Shown: positions 51,201-59,260, counted from the first letter of the stretch. The stretch: 64,000 nucleotides of DNA from Durusdinium trenchii (GCA_963970005.1 CAXAMN010003002.1:490467-554466), one strand, 5' to 3'. Numbers and translations: made by a program. Notes: generated by a model not told the origin, from the sequence alone.

Positions 51201-53884
51201 CGGCAACACCAGCTCAAGCCTCACAAGCAGCACCAAGCACACCAGCACCACAGGGCAGCACTACCACAAATGTGCAGGTCAACATCGACAGCCCAACTCA
51301 CATGCACCATCACACCACGGTGCAGACACTACAACGGTTTGGGGATCTTCCCAAACAACTTCGCACTACGAGGTCGAGAGGACCCACCACACCTTTGGAA
51401 TCAGCACACTCCAAACGGACTCGTGCAACACCGGCTGAACTAGCAGCCAGCAGCACTGAACATTTGGCAAACACTGCCACGGGCGAAACAGCCCCAGCAA
51501 TCGCACCGCACAGCGAGTTTCACCAAGCAGAGGTGGACACACCTCAGGCACCTACCATTTTGGAGGAGCCACAACACCCGCCAGAAGGTCCTCAAGTCAC
51601 CTTTGCACCTACACCGGCAGAACTGGTACCAGTACCAGATGATGAGGACCTGGCAGAACCTCACGAAGTACAACATCAACAGGAAGCAGATACAGATGCA
51701 GCAGCAGCAGGAACAAGCACTGAAGACGCGGCAGCTGCAGCAGGAACAAGCACTGAAGACGCGGCAGCTGCAGAGCCACAAGCAGAACAGGCACACACAC
51801 CACAGCCAATGGCTGATGAACCACTTCCAACACTGCCAATGAAGAGGCCATTTGACACCTTGGCACTCTCACTCGAGGAGGACGGCACCTTCTCGTTGGC
51901 AAGCAGGTTCTGGAATGGCACACCGCCACAACACTATGGGCCACAGAGCAAAACATTCTTCAAGTGTTACACCACCACAGCACAGCGTCAGCAGGACATA
52001 GCAAACACGGACAAGCCGGCAGAAGAGTCTGACACATCCGTGGATTCGGAGGACTCTTCAACACAAGCAGACAACAAGCAACCGCAGCGACAACACCATG
52101 CTGCAGGCCTCACCAGGCAAGAAAGGAAGCAACTGGACAGGGAAATCCCCTGGCGCCACATTCTGACCATGCCAGCTGCTTACGTTGACAAGTTCTTGGC
52201 AGCCATCGAGAAAGAGTCCAACAGCTGGTCAGAGTGGCAAAGTGTTCGACCCCTCACCAAGGAGGAGTGTCGCCAAGTCCTTCAGGACAAGAACGTCGGC
52301 CAAGGCGAAGTCAAGGCTAAGTGCCGCATCGTCTGCCTCGGTCACGAGGACCCTGACCTCGACCGGCTCTCCAGGTCATCACCGACCCCAGGCAGGACCA
52401 TTGAGATGATCTGCTACCAGATGATCGTGTCTGGACTCAATGGCGAGCTCTTCAACACCACCTTGAAGTGGTCAGCCTGGGCTGGAGATGCTCAGACCGC
52501 CTTTCTACAGGGCCGACAGAAGGACAGCGAGCGCCCCTTGCCGCTCTACATGAAGGCGCCAAAAGATGGGCTGATCTCGAAGACAAGTTGCTGGTCCCAC
52601 GAACTGTACCAGATCTTGGGCAATGTCTACGGCCTCTCAAATGCCCCACACCTCTGGAGCGAAGAAGTCTCTTCGAGACTGTCCACCATGGGCTATGGCC
52701 GACACGCCTTTGATCCCCAACTCTTCATCAAAAGGGACAGCCAAGATGATCCCATCTCCGCCATCCTCGTCTACGTGGACGACTTCTTGGGGCTGTTCAG
52801 AGAAGATTACGACATCTCTGAAGTGCAGAAGCTCTTCCGCTGGGGCGACTTGAAAGCCTTTGAGCCTGGCAATCCCATCACCTTCAAGGGGAAAGAACTC
52901 CTCATCGAGACCACTGATGAAGGTCGCTACAAGATGAGCATCAAGATGGAGAAGTTCATCGAAGGGCTCGACAGCGGCAAGATCCCCAAGGGCAGGTCCA
53001 CCCAGGACCCCAAGCTGACGGCCACAGAGCACCAAGAGTTTAGATCCGTCAGCGGATGCTTGCAGTGGACTGCAACTCAGTGCCGACCCGAAGTGTCGCC
53101 ACTTGTGTCCCTGGCCAACCAAGGAGCTGAGACAAGCTATGTCCATCTTAAGTCCCTCTACGATGGCATCAGCTACCTGAAGAAGACAAGCTCTCAAGGC
53201 CTTTGCATCCAGGACATCCCCTTCCGCAAGGACACCCTCATCCTGGCTTTTTCAGACGCCAGCTGGTGCAATGCAAGCCGCTCAGGCTCACAGATCGGGC
53301 TGCTTGCAGGCTTCACTACTCCCTCCGTGAAGATGCAGCCCACGAAGTACACGGTCATTGACTGGAGGAGCTGCCGAGCTCCAAGAGTATGTCGCTCAAC
53401 GCTTGCGGCAGAAGCCTGTGCAGCAGATGAAGCATCGGACAGAGCAAGCTACTTGAATCGAATGGCATCCGAGCTTCACTTCAACGAGCCAGCGCACCGA
53501 GTCGGAGCTCGAATGGCCATGGCCCAGGCCATCGACGCGAAGTCCCTCTATGATGCCTTGTTGGCTGATGCTCCGAACATCTCGGACCGGAGAAGCTTGG
53601 TCTCGGTTCGATCGGTGCAGGAGGTCATGCGACCTGACCAGGTCCACTGGATCCCAACGAACTATGAGTTCGCCGACGGCCTCACCAAGGTGGACGAAAA
53701 GCTCATGTACATGTTCAGGGCATGGCTGGAGAGTCCCATGGCCGTCCTCGTCGAGCATCCTGAGAACAGCGCCATTTTGGCACGGCTTGAAGCCAGTGTG
53801 GCCAAAAAGAAAAGTACCAGTGAGAAAATCGTGCATGCTTTTGCCAACCTGTTGACCACACTGCCTTATCGGCCCCATTTCTAG
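45215..53884 (+). CDS. Copia polyprotein: zinc ribbon, Gag, PR, MTase-like, IN, RT, RNase H
   Basis: ATG lies 39 bases after the LTR. Residue positions: zinc ribbon C76-x2-C79/C95-x2-C98; Gag helices about 285-470; zinc knuckle C604, C607, H612, C619; aspartic protease D-S-A at 717-719; methyltransferase-like domain about 1195-1400 (FAG 1202-1204, C1258, ENP 1310-1312); integrase zinc H1588, H1593, C1622, C1625 and catalytic D1654, D1713, E1748; reverse transcriptase GDAQTAFLQG (D2425) and YVDD 2520-2523; RNase H D2681, E2733 and HWIPTNYEFADGLTK near the end. Between integrase and RT lies a Pro/Ala/Glu-rich linker. Residues from roughly 925 to 1150 look out of frame (see separate entry). The stop codon is inside the 3' LTR. 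All polymerase and integrase catalytic residues are intact. Confidence 0.95.
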   Translation: MPIPLLSVGPAVPTFDMAAEDDGDDGYDFDLFVDDATSHHSVWPEPEPPARTTTETFHVEPNEVEQPPTSPTSWRCLRCDSTRATYVGQFGRWHCSDCGSHEFYQVDKPTKSVTSTGTWMYVPNAPAAASPSSKGARRRRRKKDARDGGFPGDDHGQDDDENEQAESEQLTNDPVIDPDGKRGPRAGHLPHSGLPHGVPPQRPDQAGSGSPLSPDGQRPAGGAPDHDSPVPVLHVKTPSRRSDRPSNAAGSSTPPANWNSKKGPTPGVKWKSGQPPAVPTWKYDQNDMRAFAKFTKKIAIWRLQMQAYASPKEQALILYNGLTGELEQELEHLSIEDIFKPDGVDVIMSLLKKPFEQRLIYQKRRFLHEFETFRRFQGESMRAYVQRFRRVQRSLKSVGVEISGTFDSDSLGSRLLDRSGLSYQDQRMVLIGTQQSLDFETIAECLVLQWPEFRTAPLVVNKDGQSKGAGKSKHGTSSTSSTTSGSSTSAFTKGSGKSMSSGKSMPRRQTYITEVIDEEAMEADEFEDAHEQPDELEVEAEQEEQPEDEEGQEATDDVTDDLTNLAQVLTVTARKLSGITLGRKFSTGNKSKKSPDELRKVTHCSACGALGHWYQDQACPMNQGAGAGKAGKSGKGSKGSSSSSYRQTSGPDKKADRPHQVSVVHHEHGSLEVNDAPTSDYGTMFAINMVTNLPFQVHETKGFGTGGHDLTGYMVLDSACQRTCAGKAWYRSHVDMLFKHHLKTKEIPSEDVFQFGKGEPTVAHVRAYIPVFFDNHPLVVGAGILPESIPLLGSNALMDSLGSIIDLPNRVVYFSSLQCTVQLHVKGGHFAVSILDFNHEHPQRLHEWKAFSAPHVWHDPHPELLLPPQPMNVKVSASTSTSNSLLKPPQGLPHADGAACMASALAPLGLMPRGLQEEHLDLHGGGRAIGHHAQVMAGPCSAAGDEPTTSSREVPAHGDQAVRQCAWQVRTLPNLPSKMEMEQQEGRLGHLVFPRRWLSRFLFSTIAIATAVIEGNGICREHQQGSTEAQGQEHSSTMLGLDINSFGLDELRDGLYAPHRPLDSGGAGGGLQDPGAEVTAGSRADHRGGVRLPQRGALQTSPGEAGVGGRSKEARTPGGAGRVDRGGRGNHGLGPHRRDCEVRRANGPDGPRSIALKSGQAKRLRGDWNKAADILEKEYQVYATSKPTMERPPPYADLWELFAGSSNMTRLAAHYNLNTLQPMDLLYGQNFKDPAMRKMIFQKLDHYKPWLVIMGVDCRLWNQFNINLNWSSPDRRLALRHLQDDEKVLVEFAVAVALRQHRAGRYFLLENPQRSQLWNLEEVTDLLGLRGVWTTDLDCGAYGAEVDGQPIAKPMRWAGNQPGLHEQLNRRLTPLQKMYCTPIQGKLTRRSQEYPDELCHAVLQELRALIFQKEPLRFGPPQHKVYATAYPTADLDLWDDIVKYVDNVYERGAKRPFNFPVDSDMGKRIQELFRIKAVRIQAFYAPTSRRIPANVDEYFTRAAFLQYAGKTRAVEVEDLDQIEFPRQRFSKAVAFGIFAYGFRMETTSPATPAPDADRAIIPGLTTDISFSGVDGVDQHVKRSLARLHLNLGHPSTQELMRLLAHQGRIPATVIKAVQGMSCSTCQRLKPPQEPRPTSMPSLVAGQFGDELQADVFYCRLLDGTSFPVLGIIDRATGLHMAGLMKNRDSETTFELLTDLWLRPYGLPLKFSCDPDRTFRGEFEKRLMSLGVIVEHCPPEAHYLIGMIERRNAILRLTIERLIDQFAIVDLADVPLILVQACHACNTMAFTRGRSAYQAVSGRVPRLPNDVLTDGQVLSTSTQPFRDPEHPGLRAELVRSEALKTLIDLNAQQQFRRALLRKTRNTSIPDLQPGQRCAVWRWTKKGVRKRGAWLAARFLSWDPAHEGKQAWVRLGASTTLVTAEQLRAAHSFEDWCPDEQDIKVLKDASKNFGQHMLEDERGPPPPEEALTQDAHLEQEALEYDNTAPPMTPAMAVPATPAQASQAAPSTPAPQGSTTTNVQVNIDSPTHMHHHTTVQTLQRFGDLPKQLRTTRSRGPTTPLESAHSKRTRATPAELAASSTEHLANTATGETAPAIAPHSEFHQAEVDTPQAPTILEEPQHPPEGPQVTFAPTPAELVPVPDDEDLAEPHEVQHQQEADTDAAAAGTSTEDAAAAAGTSTEDAAAAEPQAEQAHTPQPMADEPLPTLPMKRPFDTLALSLEEDGTFSLASRFWNGTPPQHYGPQSKTFFKCYTTTAQRQQDIANTDKPAEESDTSVDSEDSSTQADNKQPQRQHHAAGLTRQERKQLDREIPWRHILTMPAAYVDKFLAAIEKESNSWSEWQSVRPLTKEECRQVLQDKNVGQGEVKAKCRIVCLGHEDPDLDRLSRSSPTPGRTIEMICYQMIVSGLNGELFNTTLKWSAWAGDAQTAFLQGRQKDSERPLPLYMKAPKDGLISKTSCWSHELYQILGNVYGLSNAPHLWSEEVSSRLSTMGYGRHAFDPQLFIKRDSQDDPISAILVYVDDFLGLFREDYDISEVQKLFRWGDLKAFEPGNPITFKGKELLIETTDEGRYKMSIKMEKFIEGLDSGKIPKGRSTQDPKLTATEHQEFRSVSGCLQWTATQCRPEVSPLVSLANQGAETSYVHLKSLYDGISYLKKTSSQGLCIQDIPFRKDTLILAFSDASWCNASRSGSQIGLLAGFTTPSVKMQPTKYTVIDWRSCRAPRVCRSTLAAEACAADEASDRASYLNRMASELHFNEPAHRVGARMAMAQAIDAKSLYDALLADAPNISDRRSLVSVRSVQEVMRPDQVHWIPTNYEFADGLTKVDEKLMYMFRAWLESPMAVLVEHPENSAILARLEASVAKKKSTSEKIVHAFANLLTTLPYRPHF
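47895..48677 (+). CDS. Alternative frame that carries the expected protein sequence
   Basis: In the frame one base ahead of the polyprotein, 260 codons are open and read as ordinary protein: RYGNAHGRFARCQTCLRKWK with a C-x2-C pair, then a charged helix ending EIVKSEGPMDQMVHDP. The polyprotein frame over the same bases gives Gly/Arg/Pro-rich text typical of a wrong frame. A six-G run at 47987-47992 is a good site for a 1-base gain, and a 1-base loss near 48660-48680 would restore the frame (IALKSGQAKRLRG follows). It could be mutation, assembly error, or less likely programmed frameshifting. Confidence 0.65.
   Translation: MRTAPPAWLQRWRRLVSCLEAFKRNIWIYMAGGVRLGIMPKSWLDHAVPPEMSPRLHPEKCQHTVIKRYGNAHGRFARCQTCLRKWKWNNKKEDWDIWSSQGGGYLASSSRQLPLPQPSSKATASAGSTSKARPKPKAKSTAVPCSAWTSTLSGWTSFEMGYTLHTDHLTQEEQVEVFRILEQRSPLEAEPTTVAEFAFLNEEHFRPHREKQELAADRKRHERLVELGVLIEEDEEIMDWGLIDEIVKSEGPMDQMVHDP
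48797..49430 (+). other. Methyltransferase-like domain within the polyprotein
   Basis: Reads ADLWELFAGSSNMTRLAAHY (motif I, SAM binding, F-A-G), VIMGVDCRLWNQF (position of motif IV, with Cys kept but the usual Pro before it replaced by Asp), and YFLLENPQRSQLW (motif VI, ENV-like ENP). The order and spacing suit a cytosine-5 methyltransferase fold. Whether it is active is unclear because of the changed motif IV and no obvious QxRxR motif VIII. Confidence 0.65.
51704..51769 (+). repeat. 33-bp in-frame tandem duplication in the linker
   Basis: Two exact copies of an 11-codon unit (AAGTSTEDAAA) in the IN-RT linker. The frame is kept. Length variation is expected here among copies of the element. 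Confidence 0.9.
53804..53814 (+). other. Candidate polypurine tract
   Basis: AAAAAGAAAAG, six bases before the 3' LTR. It is the probable primer site for plus-strand DNA and lies within the coding frame. Confidence 0.6.
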
Positions 53885-53961
53885 GATCCTCGAGCCACTC
53901 GTTCTTACGCGTTCGCGCGGTGCGGAAATGGCGTGCTGCTGAGACGACACGTCTTGACAAG
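53821..53961 (+). repeat. 3' LTR, 141 bp
   Basis: Identical by eye to the 5' LTR. It encodes the last 21 residues and the TAG stop of the polyprotein (53882-53884). The next base is A where the 5' copy is followed by T. Confidence 0.93.
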
Positions 53962-53962
53962 A

Positions 53963-53967
53963 GTTTT
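53963..53967 (+). other. Candidate 5-bp target site duplication (right)
   Basis: GTTTT, matching 45031-45035. Confidence 0.5.
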
Positions 53968-55769
53968 GAATAGACTGTTCCACAGGGATGCATGATGTTT
54001 GGGTGTTCCAGGTTTTGCATGGTTGTTGATGTTTGAGGGTGTCCTAACCTGCTTTCCCCACAGTCACAGTAAGATACCAGTCAGTGGGTTATACGAACTG
54101 GGCATGCTGGGTTGTCACAGGGCCGTCGCCGCTCGTGTGCTCCGTCCCACTGTCTGCGCGGCACAGATGTTTTGAAAGCAATGCACTGTCGGTGCACTTC
54201 ACCTCCTTGCTACGAAGTGGCTTAGGGGGGTAGGCAGAAAGTCAGGACTCTTTGGTTTACCCTCCCTCCAGCGATATGAAAGGAGAAAAATATTGTTTTT
54301 TCCGGCCATGCCATCCACTTCCATGAATTGTTAAGGCGTGTGTTATAGACTAATAGAGGTGGGAAAGGTGTGGTCGCGTGTGACTGTGCTGTGAGGTACT
54401 TCATCATTGGGGGCTTGGTCTTCGTGCCCCTGTCTGAGCCCTTCCTGTGGGATGACTTTGGTGCTTTGGCTTTTCGGCCGGGTCGTTGAAAAGGAACTGC
54501 TACACAGACTGAGAAGTGACATTCGTGTGACACTCCCTCGGTTGCAAGTGACGGAGAAAGCTATATAGCAGCAAAGCAATCCTGAAACCTCGGTTCTGAA
54601 TACATCTGAAAACTGGAGCACCGTCCTCTTGAGACTGTGGAAGATCGTGCTAGTTCGAAACCATCAATGCAAAGGACCTACAGATCTATGATGATCTATG
54701 CATGAATGGCTACCCCTCCTGAATCCTGGTTGACTACCTTGTCGGTCATCCAAGTCGGGTCAATCGAAGCAGAGTCTTGGATGGCTGAGCCAGGGAAAGA
54801 AGTAGCGGGGGAAACTATGTGTTCAAGTCCGGGAGGCTTCTTCGACATGCAGAAATCGAGTTCCAACCAGACGACAACCAATATCCAGACACTGCAATGT
54901 ACGGAATACTTTTACCAATTACATTGGGGTGGTTTCAGGGGTCAATGTAGCCATAGCCCATAACATCCCACAACAACGGAAACAAGCAAAGGAAGCATCA
55001 CCCGGCTTTCACTGAAATCCGGAGGTCTCTTTATTGAGTGTCAAAAATGATCATGTCATGTCAAACTGGTTCTGCTCGGGCCTCTCGCCTTTTTCTCGCG
55101 TCGCGTGACCGCAAAAACAGGTGCCAACTATCACAAAGATGCTCCCATCAGCATGCTGTGGCATTGGTTTGATGGAGTCCGCGAAAGCATGGACCACGAA
55201 GTCATCGTGCCTGGACCCAAAAATCAGGGTATCATGGACCCTCTTCAGAAGCGACGGCGCAGGGCTGCTGGCACAAAAGCGCTGGTGTTTGAGGCACCCT
55301 TTGGTCGCTTGGCCCAGGCCCAGGTGGCCTCGAACCGAAAGGGATCCGTTCCGGCCGGCTTTTTGCTCCGTTCCAAGCGGACTGCGGGCTGATACCCCGT
55401 TCAACAGGGTCCCCACCGTTCGGAACAGCAAGGACCTATGCCGAGCGGACTGGGAGAAGTACGCACAGTAGTACGCACCTTTAAAGATGACCTGCATCCT
55501 GGATCTTCCGACTGTGACAGATGTGTGCCTTTTCGTCCATTTATTTAAAAAAATCGGCAGACATTTGGCGTTGGAAGGTCCAGCTATACCGATAAAGCAT
55601 TTTAAAAGGGTTTGGGGCGGTTTGAGCCTGAGTTTCTTTTCCTTCCTTCCAGCGGGGTTCGGGTTCGGCCCATTTCTTGGAGATTCTTCCTTCACACACC
55701 TGTGGCTTCCCGTGGCCACCTCAGTGCACCTCCATGCACCACCGGGTCCGGCTTCGTGCCGGGTCGGAG
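53968..55769. other. Deg intron downstream of the retrotransposon
   Basis: Non-coding by eye. 54883-54960 carries a worn copy of the foldback A/B family (CCAGACACTGCAATGTA, then ATTACATTGGGGTGGTTTC and GGGGTCAATGTAGCC). A GC-rich patch at 55270-55390 is open (EAPFGRLAQAQVASNRKGS) and could be a Deg exon, but does not match well enough to call. Confidence 0.45.
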
Positions 55770-55818
55770 CTCAGGTGCTTTCGCAGGTCCTGGCCTCTCC
55801 ACTGACCGTGGGCTTTAC
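55770..55818 (+). CDS. Deg protease exon: VLSQVL segment
   Basis: Reads AQVLSQVLASPLTVGF. The family has V-V-x-[VL]-S-Q-V-L-x-x-x-[IL]-x-[IV]-G-Y in the C-terminal domain. It is the first Deg segment found after the retrotransposon, so the gene spans the insertion. Boundaries uncertain. Confidence 0.65.
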
Positions 55819-56634
55819 CGAGCCTTCGGCTGCGGCATTTCGGGTGACAGATGGATTCGGCATCCAGGTGTGCTTGGTGATGTAGTTCGAGGTAGGGGAT
55901 GAATGTTTTTGGTGAGGTGAGTGTTCCAGGGATGTCCACCACCAATCAGTTTTGACCATGTTTGGAATATGTGGTGATATGTTTTGATAGAGCATATCGC
56001 GGGCACCTTCACATAAAAGACAGCCCAAATACCATTGAGCCTTGTTCATCCTTGAAAGGGTTTTGCTGTTTTGTCTCCGTTCACTTCCAGCCACGTTCAG
56101 CCACATGACATGCGAAGGCGGCTGGGGCAAGATGTGGAAAAGAGTACAATACTCGTAGGTGGACCATTCGAGGTTTGCTGCTTTGGGTAGTTGCAACGCA
56201 TCACGGCTTCACCTATGCCTGGTCAACATCTAGCCATTCAAAGGCCTTTCGGAAAGGGCCAAATGGATTCGGAGTGATCCCGGCCGTAGGTGTGACACCC
56301 GCTGATTTGGTTGCTATGTCCGAGGCTTAGGGGCCATCTAGGGCATAGAATGGCAGACCCCACCAATTTGGGGGGCTTTGCAAAGCATTGCAGATGGCAT
56401 TGAGTGGGGTATGCCATTGGGGGGTTCTGACATTGAGTGGGGCCACTCCTTTGCAAGGCTTTCATCCAAGAGTTTGCAAAGCATTGCAGATCACCTCCTC
56501 AAACAGTGCGCATCTCATTGCACCAGCAGCCTCCTTCTGGTAGCAGGTCACCCTGGCCGCCAGGTACCCTCTTTTTCTGGGGCCGGTCGGCAGGGGAGGA
56601 ACATGCACGATGTTGCATGTGTTGCCCCCTGCAG

Positions 56635-56685
56635 CCGCCCAAGGACTTCTACAACGTGCTGCTGGTGAGGTTCAACGGCCGGAAG
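56635..56685 (+). CDS. Deg protease exon: FNG segment
   Basis: Seventeen codons, phase 0, from CCCCTGCAG to a GC donor (AAG|GCGTGC): PPKDFYNVLLVRFNGRK. It fits x-x-x-x-N-x-x-V-x-x-[FV]-N-G-K/R of the C-terminal PDZ-like module. Confidence 0.72.
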
Positions 56686-57017
56686 GCGTGCCGAATTGGG
56701 CTGTGCATGTGAGAGTTCCGGTGCCTCCTGATGGCTTTGAGGCGACCAGCACATGGAATAGAAAAGCGGGTGGATGATTTATAAAGATTCATTAATTATC
56801 ATTAATTGATGAATGAATGCTTTTTATGAGTCAGTTCTTTGGCTGATTTCACTCGGAAATCCATCAGATGCGACTGATTTCCCACGAAGCTGCATCGCCC
56901 AAGCACGCCCCTTGCGCCTGCTGAGAGGTGAAGAATTTGGAGCACTTGATGCTCATGGTGCAAGGCTGTGAGGAGCCGCTTTTGGTGTGTTTTTGAAGGG
57001 ACCTGGGCGACGGTCTA

Positions 57018-57120
57018 ACCCAAACAGGACTACTGGGACTGGCATATTTACCATAGATTGGAGTGGTTGAAAAGGGGTCAATGTGGGCATATATATATAT
57101 ACCATACATGCATTTTTGGG
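57018..57120. mobile_element. Foldback family A/B, worn B/A copy
   Basis: The left end is CCCAAACAGGACTACTGGG (B-like). The right end is A-like (ACCATACATGCATTTTTGGG). The centre is GGAGTGGTTGAAAAGGGGTC. A TA microsatellite has grown in the right core. Confidence 0.65.
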
Positions 57121-57297
57121 TAAGAACTCTACTAATCTCCACAGTCTCTGTGTTTTCACCTTCATTCACCTTTGCGAGAAGCGTCTGGGAGCAGGCACCG
57201 TTTCGGGAAGAACGTGAGGGCCCAGGGCATTCCTCGTCTCTAAAGACTTCCTCCTTTCGTCCCGGCGGAAATGCGTTGCATGTCTATGTTTGTCCAG

Positions 57298-57463
57298 GCT
57301 TCCTGGAGTTCGGCCAACTCCGAGCCCATCAACTTCAAGTGTTTCGCAACTCTGCCAGGAGGAGTACTTGACCTTCGAGATCGAGCGAAACAATGTAATC
57401 ATTCTGCCACGAAAGGAGGCGACCCAGCAAACTACCCAGATTCTCAAGGACGGAACGGGCACC
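57298..57463 (+). CDS. Deg protease C-terminal exon
   Basis: From 57343 the frame reads QLCQEEYLTFEIERNNVIIL then PRKEATQQTTQIL. Deg9-type enzymes have C-x-[DE]-[ED]-[FY]-[LM]-x-F-x-[LI]-x-x-[ND]-x-[IV]-[IV]-V-L...A-K-x-A-T-x-x-I-L near their end. The part between the acceptor (GTCCAG at 57297) and 57343 reads better in another frame (FLEFGQLRAHQLQVF), so there may be a second frame break or a later acceptor. The true stop is not identified; a stop follows at 57521 in this frame. Confidence 0.75.
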
Positions 57464-57523
57464 CGGATGTTCGTTTCCTGCGTGGATCCCTGGCCGCGTG
57501 GAATGGTTTTTTTCTCCATTTGA

Positions 57524-58602
57524 TGCTTTTCCTGTGGTCAGTGGTGCGGATTGGGTGTGGTTCTTGTGGAATTGAGGTGTTGGTTTTTATGAGGTTTGGG
57601 TTGATCATGCCAGCTAGAGTCGGCTCTATAGCGGGTTTTTCAGAACAGCTGCCGGGTGCGAGAATGACAAGGACACCACACAAGGAAGAAGTGAAGGTTC
57701 ACCCTCAATGACACTCAAGGTATAGGGTGCCTCCCATTACCCGTAACAGTCGGAAAAAGATACAGTAATCACTGTCTTGAAGAAACGGTTTTGTTTAGCC
57801 ATCGTCATCCACTGGTAGTCTGGTAATGGAATATACCCAAGCCAGTACCCAAGCCTTGAGGGATATAAAGAGGTTGGTGATATTAGACGTGAAGGATCTT
57901 GATCGGCAAACGTTCTTCTGAGGTCAAGGGAGCTATCCTTCCTTCCTTCGCGTCGCCCCCCTGGAAGTAGGAAAATCTCAGGTTCACGAACCCAAGACCC
58001 AAATGTCCGGGCTTGCTTCCCACCAACACCTCCTCGATCACTTCCGGCAAGGTCCAGTCAACTTACTGTAGTACTCGTTGTTCTTGGGGGCCCTCAAAAC
58101 GCGGTCCGCATTTCCTTCGCCAGTCGAACTCGTTGCGCGACCGCCGAACCGTGGAGGACAATATGATTTCCACAGATCGCTCTGCAACCCGGCGGGTTCG
58201 GCGGTGGATCGGCGGGGCCCGGCGGGGAAGATGAGGAACTGCCGAAGAACAAAGGGTTCAGACGATCCGATGAGCCACCGAGCCATGGAAGTTCTCTCCT
58301 ATACCAGGAGCAAGTGGCGACCTGCAAGATGTTTGTTGGGGGGGATTGGTTTCCCCACTGAACAGAACAGGTGAACAGCGGTTAACCTTCATTATCCAGG
58401 GAAACTGACAGGGTCAGATCTCGTGTTTTGAAGGCGGTGTCACCCACCAGACAACGCCTTTGAGCCCTTTGAAGGCCTAGTGCATCATAGATTTTGGCAG
58501 CAACCCTGGGTTCCAAGTTCATGATCCAGTCTTCTGTTTGGTCTCGTGTTTGTCGCAAGGATTTTGGTGGGGCTTCAGGTCAATATCCAGTTTCAGAATG
58601 TG
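57524..58602. other. Downstream of Deg gene; one weak patch
   Basis: A GC-rich patch at 58080-58234 is open in two plus frames (SLRDRRTVEDNMISTDRSAT in one) and on the minus strand. It cannot be assigned. Otherwise nothing is seen. Confidence 0.35.
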
Positions 58603-58659
58603 TCAGAATTCAGTGGATGCACTGAGGTTCATTACCAACATCTTCAGTGAGAGCTCTTC

Positions 58660-58985
58660 AAAATACTTCAGCCCCTGGCGCCGCTGACCGCCACTTCCCC
58701 CAACCCCTGCGATCTGCACGTCGCCGTTGGAGGACATCCTTCGACACGTGGCCGGTGCAGGGCCGGGGGCGGTCGGTTTTGGCGTGCCGTTGAGCCGGCC
58801 CAGGTGGCGCGTGTCGGAGGTGCATCTGCCCCCCCCGTTCTGGAGAATCCGAGGCCCGGAGTGAAACCGCATGACGTACGCCAGATCCTTGGTTTTTCCA
58901 GCTTTGCCCATGATCCAAGGAGAAAAGGCGTGCGCTTTCTGCCGAACACCGACCGTTCGGAAGTTCAATCCGAGACATCGGACAG
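58660..58985. CDS. Exon-like GC island, strand undecided
   Basis: The minus frame reads RRMSSNGDVQIAGVGGSGGQ and RQGLKYFEE. A plus frame reads LEDILRHVAGAGPGAVGFGV. Both are plausible, no domain is recognised, and at most one is real. Confidence 0.22.
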
Positions 58986-59089
58986 ACAGGAGGATCATTT
59001 GATAAGCTAGCTTATACTTTCCGGTCGAGTCTACAATACTCGGAAGTCCCCCTAACCTGGCGCTTCTGGCCAATACAGGGACGCTGGCA

Positions 59090-59260
59090 CCTGCTTTTTG
59101 CTGCCAAGGCTCCTCCATCCAACTCGAATTTCGATGGGGATCGAAGGCTGGAAAGCCGCTTGGGCGATTGTTTGCCCGGACTGGAGGGACTTGGGACTGA
59201 AGAAGGCTTTGAAAGACTAAGGCTAAGGGCTAAGGCGGCCAAGGGTTTCAGCTTCATGGC
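59090..59260 (+). CDS. Exon candidate, unknown
   Basis: Reads NFDGDRRLESRLGDCLPGLE then GLGTEEGFERLRLRAKAAKG. A balanced, helix-forming sequence. Boundaries and family unknown. Confidence 0.28.

Larger units (their letters stand above)
45036..53962 (+). mobile_element. Complete Ty1/copia LTR retrotransposon with methyltransferase-like domain
   Basis: 141-bp terminal repeats, primer-binding site, a single 2889-codon frame and a polypurine tract are all present in the proper order. Domain order PR-IN-RT-RH identifies the copia superfamily. The two terminal repeats are identical by eye, which implies recent insertion. It sits in an intron of the Deg protease gene on the same strand. An insertion of a cytosine-methyltransferase-like domain between PR and IN matches the published class of dinoflagellate copia elements that have captured cytosine methyltransferases. 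No second copy or solo repeat was seen in this window. Confidence 0.93.
35654..57463 (+). other. Deg/HtrA-like serine protease gene locus
   Basis: At least 14 short plus-strand segments, in the correct order, follow the domain plan of plant DEG9-type Deg proteases. These are ATP-independent serine endoproteases that degrade damaged proteins. The segments are the N-terminal strand, catalytic His, Asp and Ser segments, two PDZ-like modules and the C-terminal domain. Exons join in phase 0 at several junctions and many introns start with GC. An 8.9-kb copia element sits in the intron between exons 44671-44740 and 55770-55818. One exon (41357-41465) has a frame break, so this allele may be a pseudogene or may contain a homopolymer error. 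Exact limits of several exons, the start codon and the stop are not resolved. Location of the product in the cell cannot be read, since the N-terminus is not found. Confidence 0.82.
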
